A stretch of DNA of 64,000 bases from Burhinus oedicnemus (taxonomy: Eukaryota; Chordata; Aves; Charadriiformes; Burhinidae). Positions within the stretch are counted from its first letter, which is position 1; each line of letters begins with the position of its first letter. The position numbers and the translations under genes were made by a program. The notes under the pieces were generated by a model. It did no database searches. It saw nothing but the letters and a program-made list of their open reading frames with translations, and was not told the DNA's origin. This document shows, piece after piece, positions 1-10,772 of the stretch. The DNA lies in contig VFFE01006880.1 in NCBI GenBank assembly GCA_008921705.1, positions 110,694 to 174,693 of the forward strand. The letters are read 5' to 3'.

Positions 1-1750
1 TATTTCCACTCATCCTGGTTGCTGAAAAACCAACATTCAGATCATCTCTAAGTTTAGAATAACGTAGTATGAAAAGTTAAACACTTGAGCAAATTCAGGA
101 TTGCAATTACTTTAGTTGAAGTAGAACCCCGATTTATCACCCAATCCTTAGTAGAAATCTCTCTGCCATCTTTCCAGAACAAGTACACATGACCACACAG
201 AAGGTTCAAAGCAGAGAGTGAATAATATGGATTATATGGATTTTGGAGAAGAGATCCTTTCATATATCAAACCCTCAACACCTCATTCAGAGAAAATTCA
301 TAACCAGTAGCATGAAAAAAAACCACTAGAAAAAGAAATGTAAAAAAATCACTTCTGCACAAGGAGTCAAATGAGCAGACTCAAACCGCACTCCCTAAAA
401 TCCTTTAAATTCACCTTCCTTCCTGTTTCGGATCTCTTTGCTCAACTACTAGAAAAGCAGACCCTTAAGCTCAGTGACAGAAACTTTAGACAAAGCTCCG
501 GTTTTATTGTTAATGTGGAACACGAAACGCCAACTCATTGCTGACGTCGAAATACTACGAACATGAGCAAATTTAAAACAGGCTAAGCACTGGTATCTAC
601 AACAGCAATACTGGGCACTCTACCAGCACTGGCTGTACAAGTTTCTGACTTACGGTTTTACTAATAGGCTTAAATCTTTACCTATTTCACTTCTCTTTTT
701 CAAAGCATAAATGTAAAACAGTATCAAATTTAGTGTCAAAACACAGTAATTTCCAGTTACCTTGTTAAAACATTGGCAGGGTTGCAGTAAAAGTTATTGG
801 AGAGGCAGCTTTGCAATGATTTATATTATCACTTGATGGAAGGCCACCTTATGTAGAAAGGGAAAGTTCATTAAGATGATCTCTTCGTACCTCATTTGAT
901 TGATTACCTGCTCAATAAATAAATATATTCGTATTTTAAATAAATATGGAAATTGCAGATTCCTTCATTATTTCTTCATCTCCACCAAGAAAAGCTTTTC
1001 TGTAAAAGAAGGACATAGTACTGGGCAGAGATTCACCAAAATCTTTCCAAATGCTATAATGTCATAGTGGCAGCACAAACTACCCGTAAAACCACTTCAG
1101 CTGCCAGTACTCAAAACAGCACATAAAATCTAGGAAACTTACGGGAATTACACCAGTACTTATATAAAAGCTTAGTACATATTCAAATTCCTAACAGTAT
1201 CAGAAAGCTTCATCACTGTCACCAAGCAGGAAACACCATATGCAGGGCCAGTGCTTAGGCGACGCTTCACAAGCAAGAATAATCCACTTGAGCGACACCT
1301 CCAAGAAATGGCTCTTAAATTTCTGGGGAATAGATGCATTTCTAAGATTCTTCACAATGGCTTAATAATGCGGTGAATCCATTAAACTGACCTGTCTGAA
1401 GTTTATGTAAGTCTGTCTTTGGACAGTTTCTGTAAGTCTTTGTGTTTACTGCGACGATCTTTGATGCTCCACTGGACACTACATGCTTGGCAAATACACG
1501 TGCATAGACAGGGGCATGGTGTTGCTGGGATGCTGCAAGATGCTGTTCTTTGCAGAAAAGAAAAGTGGTGAAAAGGGTGAAATCAATAAAAATGTTGGAG
1601 CTGATTTCAAGCTGCAGCCATGCAGCAGCTCTCCCATCCAGAGACCAGATGCCTGGGCTTCCTGGCTTGACCCTGGAGCTGTCTCATGTTTACGGACTCA
1701 CTGGGTGTGTGTGACACTGAGCAGTGTCTCTAGACCCAATCCTGACTTAG
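1..1750. other. AT-rich single-copy DNA
   Basis: No recognisable gene, RNA or young repeat is visible. Open frames here are short, lack codon structure, and are what chance gives in AT-rich DNA. The right end abuts the 3' end of a minus-strand CR1. Confidence 0.6.
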
Positions 1751-2212
1751 AACCGTAAAATTGTTTTGGTTGGAAGGGACCTTTAAGATTATCAAGTCTA
1801 ACCATCAACCTAACACTGCCAAAATCACCACTAAACCATGTCCCTCAGCACCACGTCTACACGTCTTTTAAATACCTCCAGGGATGGTGACTCCACCACT
1901 TCCCTGGGCAGCCTGTTCCAATGCTTGATAACCCGTTTGGAGAAGAAATTTTTCCTAATATCCAATCTAAATCTCCCCTGGTGCAACTTGAGGCCATTTC
2001 TTCTCGTCCTATCACTTGTTACTTGGGAGAAGAGACCGACCCCCACCTTGCTACAACCTCCTCTCAGGTAGTTGTAGAGAGCGAGAAGGTCTCCCCTCAG
2101 CCTCCTTTTCTCCAGGCTAAACAACCCCAGTTCCCTCAGCCGCTCCTCAGAAGACTTGTGTTCTAGACCCCTCACCAGCTTTGTTGCCCTTCTCTGGACA
2201 CGCTCTTGAACA
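1751..2212 (-). mobile_element. CR1 LINE, 5'-truncated, 3' half of ORF2 tail
   Basis: This is a 5'-truncated CR1 non-LTR retrotransposon on the minus strand. CR1 is the dominant LINE of birds; its ORF2 encodes endonuclease and reverse transcriptase, and insertion by target-primed reverse transcription normally leaves only the 3' end. The open minus-strand frame shows the post-RT C-terminal segment in order: [20 protein letters not shown], then [18 protein letters not shown], then [12 protein letters not shown] and [19 protein letters not shown]. It ends at the normal TAG stop (1831-1833). About 80 bp of 3' UTR follows to the left, with the TTGGAAGGGACCTTTAAGAT signature. The frame is still open, so the copy is relatively young. 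The reading frame runs on to 2310 into flanking DNA that is not CR1. It is nearly identical over long stretches to the copy at 49.5 kb. Confidence 0.95.
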
Positions 2213-4478
2213 CTTGCCACCCCGTATCCTGGCTCAGCACTCCTGCGTGCCTCACCGTGACCATGGTGGGGCCGCTGGCCATCGCTGCACCTGTTGGCCT
2301 CTGCTCTCACTCCTCATCAAGAGGGACCTGAAATTCTCACAAATCTTCCTGAAATATTGCTACTGAAAACAAAGCAAACCCCGGGAAGGTACATCAGGAT
2401 CATGATGTGACACAGCAGTTAATGCCTTCTTACATGACTAAGGGCTGACAGATGTACTCTGCTCCTTCAAAGTGATCTCGTTTGAGTGAGACTACAAACC
2501 TCAGGAGGTAACATTAAACACTACCTGTGCCTCTTCTTGGAACAAAGAGCTGTTAACTTGAATTGTTATTCTTATTAAAAGCAGCATGATTGCTAACATG
2601 AGAATGTTAGCATGTCCCCATTCTCCCCACGAGAATGTCCCCATTCCTGGTGGTCCTCCGATTTGTGCGAGAAGTAAATAACACCATTTCCCAAAACAGA
2701 AACATTTACAGTGACAGATCTCTGAGATCATACAAATTAAAAAGGCTTTTATCATAACAGACTATCATTTTGCTGTTTTAATTCTTCAAATTTAGAAGTG
2801 AAGTAAGTTCTGCCCTGTTAAGACTTGTATATTTTTTTTTTTTGCTACTGGCATTGTTATCCGTCCTGGCCCAACTAGCTTTCCAGGAAAGAAAGCAATG
2901 TACAACGGGGATGTCCTTCCCGTAAGAACCAAATGGGTAGAAACATTAAACCTTGAAGCTTTTTTGAGAGGGAGCACCAACATGGGCACATATTATCAAT
3001 CCATCCATGTGCCAATAAGAAGATTAATCCACTGAGCACAACATCGTTTTATTTCACACGTGGTACCTGGCAACAAGGATGTAGATCCCGCTGTGAAGTA
3101 AATTCCAAAATGGATTTTGAGTTGCAAAGCGTATCTGGACAGTGGAACAACTTGGTGATAATTGTGATTCCGGATCCTCTAGACTATTTTTGTTTCTAGC
3201 ACAAATGTTTAACCTTTTTTTGTGACCCAAGTGGCAGTAGATAGCACTTGCCCAGATACAGAACATGGAAAACACAGGCAGGTCTCTGAGATGAGCTAAC
3301 ATTCAATCCATAAATTTCTTTGAAAACTAGATTCCCTACTCAAAGGATAATTCATAAATCCCTTAAAGAATAATAAGTCAATGACACGCACACAGAATTA
3401 ACAGCACAAGTCTGTTTTCACTCTTTTGTGGCAATTTCATGGTGAACAGAGATGAAATGTCTTCCTAAACTAAAGAGAGGATTTTTCCAAGATTAAAAGT
3501 AATATATAGCTTTAAGTGGGTTAATATTTATGTTAGACCAATGTAGCAACTCTAAATACACAGAGAAATGTAACTCAAGCTTTGGAGAAAACTGCAATTA
3601 AAAAATGAATTCAAATCAAATTAATCTTTGCCCTGTCCCAGTCTAATGCTAAAACTGCAATTATGAAATCTGTAACAGAAAAAAATTAAATAAAGAATAA
3701 ATTACACATATAGCTGAACAAAGTCGGTGAAAGCTAAAGGAGAAATGTAGCAACTCAACAATAAAAGTGCTTTGCTTGAGGTCAAAGCTTATTAGTTGCG
3801 CTAGAGTTATTTGGACTCATCTGCATAGCTGAACACCTCAATTTTACAGCAAACTTGTGAACTTTTGAATGAAGTAGACTGACATTTGGGAAAGGATACG
3901 TCCATAAAAAAATGCTGACATGTGACAGATGGATACAAGGGCTATTTGAGGACTACTGTATGTATTCATGTTATTCATACCACATTTTTCTTTACAGGCT
4001 TCCTAGCAACAGAATTTCTAACTAAATCCATAAGAAGCCTCATGCTCGCTGAGGGACTCGCTGCCCTCCTCCCCAAAAAGCATTTGGGGGGGGAATTCAA
4101 GACAATCATTCAAGAAAAGTATGAAACAAATGCTCCTCCTGACTAACAGAGAAGTACATAAGTGATCTGAACTGGTTCAGTTGAAAATAATTTTGTATGT
4201 ATTTTCCAGACCGGATATTTTTTCCAATTGTGTAGCATTTTGTTTTATTAAAGCTGAGCCCTGAAAACATTATCATTACCTGTGGGACGACAAAATCACA
4301 CAATTCCTCAAAGGTGTTACAGGGAAAATTCAGGATCTCTGGGCATGAGCCAGGTAACCACCCTTCCCTGCCCACAGGCAGTAATGCTGAAAGCTGCAAG
4401 CAACATTAGGTGCCATATTCCTTGTTGGCCTCTATTTCAGCTTTTAAATTTCCCGTGTCTGCCAGCAATGCTGGAGAT
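2213..4478. other. AT-rich single-copy DNA
   Basis: Nothing recognisable as a gene. There is a short T run near 2830 and ordinary A/T-rich sequence. Roughly the first 80 bases after the CR1 are comparatively GC-rich flank (around 2215-2300). Confidence 0.55.
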
Positions 4479-5002
4479 GACCCTACCTGGAATACTGTGT
4501 CCAGCTCTGGAGCCTCCAACATAAGAAAGACATGGACCTGCTGGAGCAGGTCCAGAGGAGGGCCACGAAGATGATCAGAGGGATGGAGCACCTCTGCTGT
4601 GAGAACAGGCTGAGAGAGTTGGGGTTGTTCAGCCTGGAGAAGAGAAGGCTCTGGGGAAACCTTAGAGCCCCTTCCAGTATCTGAAAGGGGCCTACAAGAA
4701 AGACGGAGAGGGACTTTTTACAAGGGCATGTAGTGATAGGACGAGGCATAATGGCTTCAAACTGCAAGAGGGGAGATTTAGATTAGATATGAGGAAGAAA
4801 TTTTTCGCTCTGAAGGTGGTGAGGCACTGGCCCAGGTTGCCCAGGGAAGCTGTGGATGCCCCATCCCTGGAAGTGTTCAAGGCCAGGTTGGATGGGGCTT
4901 TGAGCAACCAGGTCTAGCAGGAGGTGTCCCTGCCCATGGCAGGGGGGTTGGAACTAGATGATCTTTAAGGTCCCTTCCAACCTAAACCATTCTATGATTT
5001 TA
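4479..5002 (+). mobile_element. CR1 LINE, 5'-truncated, plus strand (subfamily B)
   Basis: The match begins with the upstream CR1 piece CTACCTGGAATACTGTGTCC and runs through the segment encoding the GLFSLEKRR motif and the [23 protein letters not shown] stretch (consensus Asn replaced by Pro). It ends with the 3' tail ACCATTCTATGATTTTA. The plus-strand coding frame is broken, including a stop just after the LFSLEKRR region where the copy reads CAGTATCTGAAAGG. It groups with the copies at 24.3 and 41.1 kb: all three share the [13 protein letters not shown] C-terminus and a 3' UTR with CCTGCCCATGGCAGGGG. Confidence 0.95.
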
Positions 5003-5585
5003 CGTTGTTTGCAATCAGTGGCTTAGACATCACGAGATTCGAGACCTGAGACTTACATGGAGCAGCCCTGGAGGAGAGGGAGAGCGGCAATGCTTGGGGA
5101 GTTGACTTTAGAGCAGTGACACTAAATTTAAAATAATCAAATTACACAAGGTTTTCAAGGCATCAAACACCACATTCCCCCAAACAACAAATATATACGT
5201 TCATCTGCAACTGAAACAGGAAAGTGCTGTAGAAAAATCACTGGGGGATGAAGATAACTTCATTTGCTAAAGGAACAGTATAAAATAAAAAGCCAAATCA
5301 TTCTGCTGCAGTCTGGTATTTCTGGGATTTTTTTCTAGATTTCCGAATGAAAGATATTACAATTGCACTGGAGATGGTCCTAGTGAGCTTTCACCATGAT
5401 TCCTTCTCACATCTTTAACACACTGCAGCAGACACACCGCTTGAAGCCATGAATTCAACACAGAAAGAAGATCTGAGGGTATCCAGGACAATGAAAACAA
5501 GGCGGGAAAAAAGAGAGGATTATTGCTAAATACGTTTATATTTGTAGCAATGAACATACTGGGTTGTTACCTCAGGGTTTATTTA

Positions 5586-5621
5586 TTCTTTTTTTTTTTT
5601 TCTTTTTTCCTTTTTTTCCTT
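5586..5621. repeat. T/C-rich low-complexity tract
   Basis: A T run interrupted by C, about 36 bp. Simple low-complexity DNA that is expected to vary in length between individuals. Confidence 0.85.
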
Positions 5622-8600
5622 GAAGCCAACTAGGTTTTTAATGCTCCTCAATATACACAGCTCAAATAAGTCGATTCTGGGAATGAAACACACCTAAGTT
5701 AAAACCATGGTCTGCCACTGAGTCACTAACAGAGAGACAGGCAATTTCCCAAAGATCAAAGCATGCCTTTTTAAGCCATAGAGAGTGACCTTATCAGCAA
5801 TTATTCTTCATTCACAGATGTGTCATGAGGATCTCTTAACGGCTTAACCATGCATCGGATATGTGAAACTGCGTAAGTGTCAAATACTAGTATTACCACA
5901 GTGTAAACTTCCTTAAAAATCTTGAAGACGCAGAGTTCTTCCTCATAATCTCCCCACACGTGTTTCAGTCACCAGACCTTGTAAGACAAATACACGCACA
6001 GTCCTCCAGCAGCATTGCTCAGTGTGCAATTCCAGACTGGCACCTCTTGACCCTCCACTTTAACAAAGATGTTATTTTATTATAAAGGCTTCAGTATTAT
6101 ATAAGGCTCAAATGTCAATTTTGCCTGTCGAATCTGCACCGAAAATTTGCTATTTGCCAAACAGCAATTTGCCTGGAGACCAAAACCTGCAAACAGCTAA
6201 TCCATGCTGAACTTGTTCCCATTTCCACTCTGGACATCCTTTCTACAGAGTTGGGACAATGGTGCATCCCAGTCCCAGTTTCAAAGGCCTTTGCATGTTC
6301 CTGAGACATTAATACATAGAGCAGGAATCCACAGGCTGTTAGTTTGTCTCAGAAGATACGGGGATCAAAAAGTGGTTTTTTTCTCTTCTAATCAAAACTA
6401 ACACAATAGGAAATATTATGCTAAAATCTATATTGCACTCATGCAGTCTAGGAAAACCAGATTTCTGCTGGGTAGACTGTAATCTTTCCAAGCGTCGTCA
6501 GCAAAAAGTCAAAATACAAATCACCGATGGCAGCGTGGACACAGATGGATGTGGCAGAGCAGCACGGCTTTACCTTGGAGCATTCATTTACCTAAGTTCT
6601 TGCTATTACCTCAAACACCCAATTTACTTACATTAGAGCCAGCTCAGTTTTTATGCTCTAGTTTTGATAATTCACACACTGTTTTGGATATATTATTGGG
6701 CAAGTTTTCAGGTTTTTTTGCCATGGATTTGGCTGTCTTCCTTCAATGCCGTAGGGGTTTTTGCCATATATTCATTACGATATGGATCATAATTTTTAAG
6801 TAGAGAATCTATTACTCTCTAGTTCGCTGAGATATTTCTTAATCCCTGTCACAAGGAAACCATAAGTTTTCATATTTAAAAGATGCAAAAAACCCTCACA
6901 AACTTCTGGAATAATTTATTGGATTTATGCCACTTTATGCTTTTTAATCACACCACCAATGACGGACGCATTCATCTCCCGAATGCTGACTGAGCTCATG
7001 ACACAGCGATATTTCATCCTAGACTTCTAACGTCATAACATTTACAAAGTTAAAGACATCTAGCCATCTCTGGTCACCCACTCCCTAGTCGACACCCCTA
7101 GCTATGCCAAGTCAGTCTCTCTACAGTAATGTTTAATTTTTCCTTGATGCTTTTTGTATAAAAATAACTACTAGTGAAGATGTATTTGGCTACTTTACCA
7201 CCGGGACAGGAAAGCAATAAGGAATGGTGCATTCTTGACTGCTGCATACCTTCAGGGATCAGGTTAATAAGAACAACGAATTAAATGGAACAAAGAAATG
7301 AAAATCCATCTGCTGTTGGGAAAACCAAGCCTCATAGCCCTGAATCCCCCAAAAGAAACTGTACAAATTTGTTTTCAGAATTAACACCAAAGGTTGGGGG
7401 AAAAAGACACATATGAAATCAAAATATGTATGTATCACTGACTCTACCATGGTGTTTACCTTGTAAACGTTCCGGGGAAAAGAGCTGCGCTTTCTTTTGC
7501 AGAATAGTAGGGCATATTGCAGGCTCAAAACCCCAATATGTCCCCAATGACAACTTCAAAGACATGAAATCAAATTGTACGTTGTTTTAGTTCTGATTGC
7601 TTAAAGGAAACCACAAAAAATAACATTGATTTAGTGTACTACTGATATCAGCTGCAATTATCTGGATGGTTAAATTCAGCTTACTGGCAAACACGTTTGA
7701 AAAACTATTCAAATTTCCTCACCTAAGTTCATCACAATATTCTGAACCAAAATTTAATTTTGCTGATGACGAAATCAAGGCACAGTTCAATGGCTTGTTC
7801 GAGCCCAGAAAAAACATCAGTGTCAAGCTCCTATTGATATCTCCTACCACTGGATAACTCGTCTCCATAGTAAAGAGCTCAGTAAAGTCTCTTTCTCATT
7901 CAAAATACCAGAAACGTAAACTTTTCCCTTTTTTTCTGTGCTCCAGACCAGCACTTTTATACTTCCTCCCTCTGAGAGAAAAATCCTAATTATACTGTAT
8001 TTCCTGACACCATGCATAAAACCACATCTTCTTACTGCATTCCTTTATTAGCTCTCTTTAAGTTGAGCTTACAGTTTACAGCTTGGCTGTGAAAAATGTA
8101 ACTGGAATAATTTCCTCCTAAGGTGACAATTAGAAAAGAAAAAAGAATTACAGAGAAACCACACAGACTTGTAATTGACTATCATGACAATTATATTAAC
8201 CCAGGGATATTCATTTGAAGAAAGGCTCCTTGCAATGAGACGTCAAAACAAGTATACTTTCTACATCTTGGGTATCTTTTATCAGAGGTTCTCAGCGCAT
8301 CTACAGTTATTCATTAATTAAACTGTAAGAACCTCCAGTGTCATCAAGCAATAACTGCTTATCTCCCCTTAGCAAATCCCAAATCGGGGACAGGCACAGA
8401 TAATTTTTAGCAAGATTTTAAATCTGTCTTTCCCAACTGACATTACTTTTATAAACAAATTAGGTTTCCTAGGTGGGTATTTGAGATACTTATGAGTTGC
8501 ATGTGATGCAGACAGAGATGTGAAGCCCTGGCTGGTGCACACAAATGATGTGAACGCCCAAGACTAAGGCACTGAGGAAAAGTGAGCCAAAGGAGTCCTG

Positions 8601-8681
8601 AGACAAATTCTAATCCTTTCTACATCACAAACTGCACAACAGCCCCGTGCTCCAGACTTCCTTTAGAAGGAAAGTTGCAAT

Positions 8682-8710
8682 AATGGTTGAAAGTTGAATT
8701 TTCAACCATT
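8682..8710. repeat. Perfect inverted repeat, 11-bp arms, 7-nt loop
   Basis: The arm AATGGTTGAAA (8682-8692) is followed by a 7-base spacer and its exact reverse complement TTTCAACCATT (8700-8710). It could form a small hairpin or cruciform. There is no following T run and no larger precursor-like stem, so I do not call it a terminator or microRNA. Confidence 0.8.
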
Positions 8711-9543
8711 TACCCAACAGGTTACATTTTTTTATGTGCCTTCTTTGCCTAGCATCAATAATGCTTTCTTTAAACAGTCCTTCAAGATTCTGAACCCCCC
8801 ATAAAACTCCTGTGGTTTAAATAAGAACATATTTATTATTTCAATTTAACTTCAGTTAGACCTTTGCCAGAAATCAGAAGTAAAAAGAGACAGAGGAGCC
8901 TGCCGCCTTCTGCAAAGTAGGTGTTTTAAACTTATCCTGAACGAGCAGAAATATTTCTTTGGGGTAGATAAGTACTATAAACGCATTATTGAGAAGTTTC
9001 AGGACACAATGGCTTGTATATAATGTAATAGTCTTTCCAATTCAGGAAGCTGAGATTCATATCTACATTGGACAGAAGCAAAATTAATTTGATGGCCTCA
9101 GCACAGACCTAATGGACCTAATTAACATTCCAAACCTCTTTTAGAAACAGTACTTGAGTAATTTCTTAAATGAGAACCAAAACGAAATAACACTGTAAAG
9201 CCTGAGGTGACAAAGCTCAAAGGGAACAGTCATTTTGGTGCATGATTATGTTTTCTATAGTGGACCAAACAGGAATGCATATTAATTAGAATGAAGGATT
9301 TGTAGAGAGAAGTAATAGAAATGACCTCTTCTTACAAACTTTACCTCATTTATATCCTTAGACTATCAGACTGTCAGGGCTACAACAAGGCTACTATGAA
9401 CAGTTCTTTTTCACGTGAGTAAATGCAGTACAATAATGGAGATTTTTTTAATCAAATCTGGCTATGGAATTTAGGAGTTAACAACTTACCATAGCTGTTG
9501 CCTTTGAAAACTCGTAAAATGTCACTGAAGTCCTCCTTTGAAA

Positions 9544-9815
9544 ATCACAGAATCACAAAATCACAGAATCACAGGGCTTGGAAGGGACCTCTGAAGATCA
9601 TCTAGTCCAGCGCCCCTGCCACAGCAGGGTCACCTACAGCAGGTTGCACAGGATGGCGTCCAGACGGGTTTGGAATGTCTCCAGAGTCGGAGACTCCACC
9701 ACCTCTCTGGGCAGCATGTTCCAGTACTCTGCCACCCTCAAAGGAAAGAAGTTCCTCCTCATGTTTAGATGGAACTTCCTATATTCAAGTTTGTGCCCAT
9801 TGCTTCTTGTCCTAC
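9544..9815 (-). mobile_element. CR1 LINE, 5'-truncated, minus strand (subfamily C)
   Basis: The left edge is a short tail array of GAATCACA-like units (9544-9574), the 3' terminus of the element. The minus-strand frame then reads the C-terminal motif [18 protein letters not shown] followed by [19 protein letters not shown] and ends [14 protein letters not shown] at the stop. This ILCNLL-type end matches the copy at 51.35 kb and differs from the other copies. The 5' break lies near 9815, after which the flank no longer aligns. Confidence 0.93.
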
Positions 9816-10411
9816 AAGAAAACAATCTTGTATGGTTGGCAGCTCTTCATGCAGCTGTCTACAAACAGAAACTCATCAAAAGCTGAAGAGTCAGGCCACC
9901 CCTTACGTACTGTTCTTGTATCGTTTGCTCCAACTTTTCACCTCCTACTTCCAGAAAATAATGAAGCTACAGAAACACAAGTTTTGTTTCATCTTAAGTG
10001 TTTTGGAAGACACTGTGGATGAAGATGTTTTACCAGTGTTAAGCAATGCATGACTGAAAACCAAGTACCATAAGCATCATCCAACAGCAGGCTCCAGACC
10101 AGATCTAAAGCTATTGGTACAACTATGACACCTCAGCCTCCACTGCTATGAGGAAACCAATAGTACGGTGGCTACAGAAACCCCAGTGCTGTCAGGGGTA
10201 CTTCTGGACATCCATGTCCCTCAGGTGTCATTTCCTTGGCTGTTTCTCAGAATGACAGCTTTTCCTCTCAAAATTTGGTTGCCTTGTGTCTTCATCTTCA
10301 ATGCCCAAGCACTGAAGTTGAACTTTGGGACATTTTAGCAGCTCATCATTCCCATCTGCTACAGTTCAGCGTGATTCTTCTAGAAAGATGTGGTTTTCTG
10401 TTACAATCACA

Positions 10412-10454
<43 letters not shown>

Positions 10455-10659
10455 TCAAAACTAAGTACCTATGTTCGGTTTTTACCAGCATTAGCACCAC
10501 GAGCATGTCATAGCCCACACTGTCTGCAAAGCAAGACTAAGTTAGCATACAGCTAAATCACCAAAGACAGAGCTGAAGCATGAAATAATCTGATTCACCA
10601 GCATTCCATTGAGTTATTTACAGATAAACGGCATTACATTGTCACAGAGGGCACCAGAC
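9816..10659. other. Unique DNA upstream of and around an A34 tract
   Basis: No gene is recognised. The sequence left of the A tract (about 10190-10416) shows no AATAAA signal close to the tract and no protein similarity that I can name. Confidence 0.45.
10417..10450. repeat. Poly(A) mononucleotide tract, 34 A
   Basis: An uninterrupted run of 34 A residues. It is either a mononucleotide microsatellite or the A tail of a retrocopied transcript. CR1 elements do not end in poly(A), so it is not a CR1 tail. Confidence 0.9.
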
Positions 10660-10772
10660 TGATCAACTGAGTGAAATCTTAGGAAGGGCATTTCCTTCTC
10701 TCTGTTTCACGTTCTTATCTACAAAATGGTGTCAATGCCACCTCCCTTTTTATGGAACCCTTTGAATGGTAT
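10660..10772 (+). mobile_element. MIR-like SINE remnant, core/3' part
   Basis: The stretch around TCTCTGTTTCACGTTCTTAT and CTACAAAATGG, followed by CACCTCCC, follows the order of the MIR core/3' region: a 'CCTCTCTGTGCCTCAGTTTCC' type segment, a 'CATCTGTAAAATGGG' type segment, then a CACCTACC-like segment. MIR is an ancient tRNA-derived SINE present at low copy in birds. The match is from memory and strongly diverged. It could be chance, although three motifs in the right order and spacing argue against that. Confidence 0.55.

Larger units (their letters stand above)
5003..9543. other. AT-rich single-copy DNA with a pyrimidine tract
   Basis: No gene is recognised in these 4.5 kb. It holds a T/C-rich tract near 5586-5621 and one perfect hairpin at 8682-8710, both listed separately. 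The rest is unique-looking AT-rich sequence. Confidence 0.55.

Noticed and set aside
1838..2166. Plus-strand open frames across the 1.75-kb CR1, and similar shadow frames in the other CR1 copies
   Set aside because: They are antisense or out-of-frame readings of the CR1 ORF2 tail and are repeated in the same form in every copy of the group.
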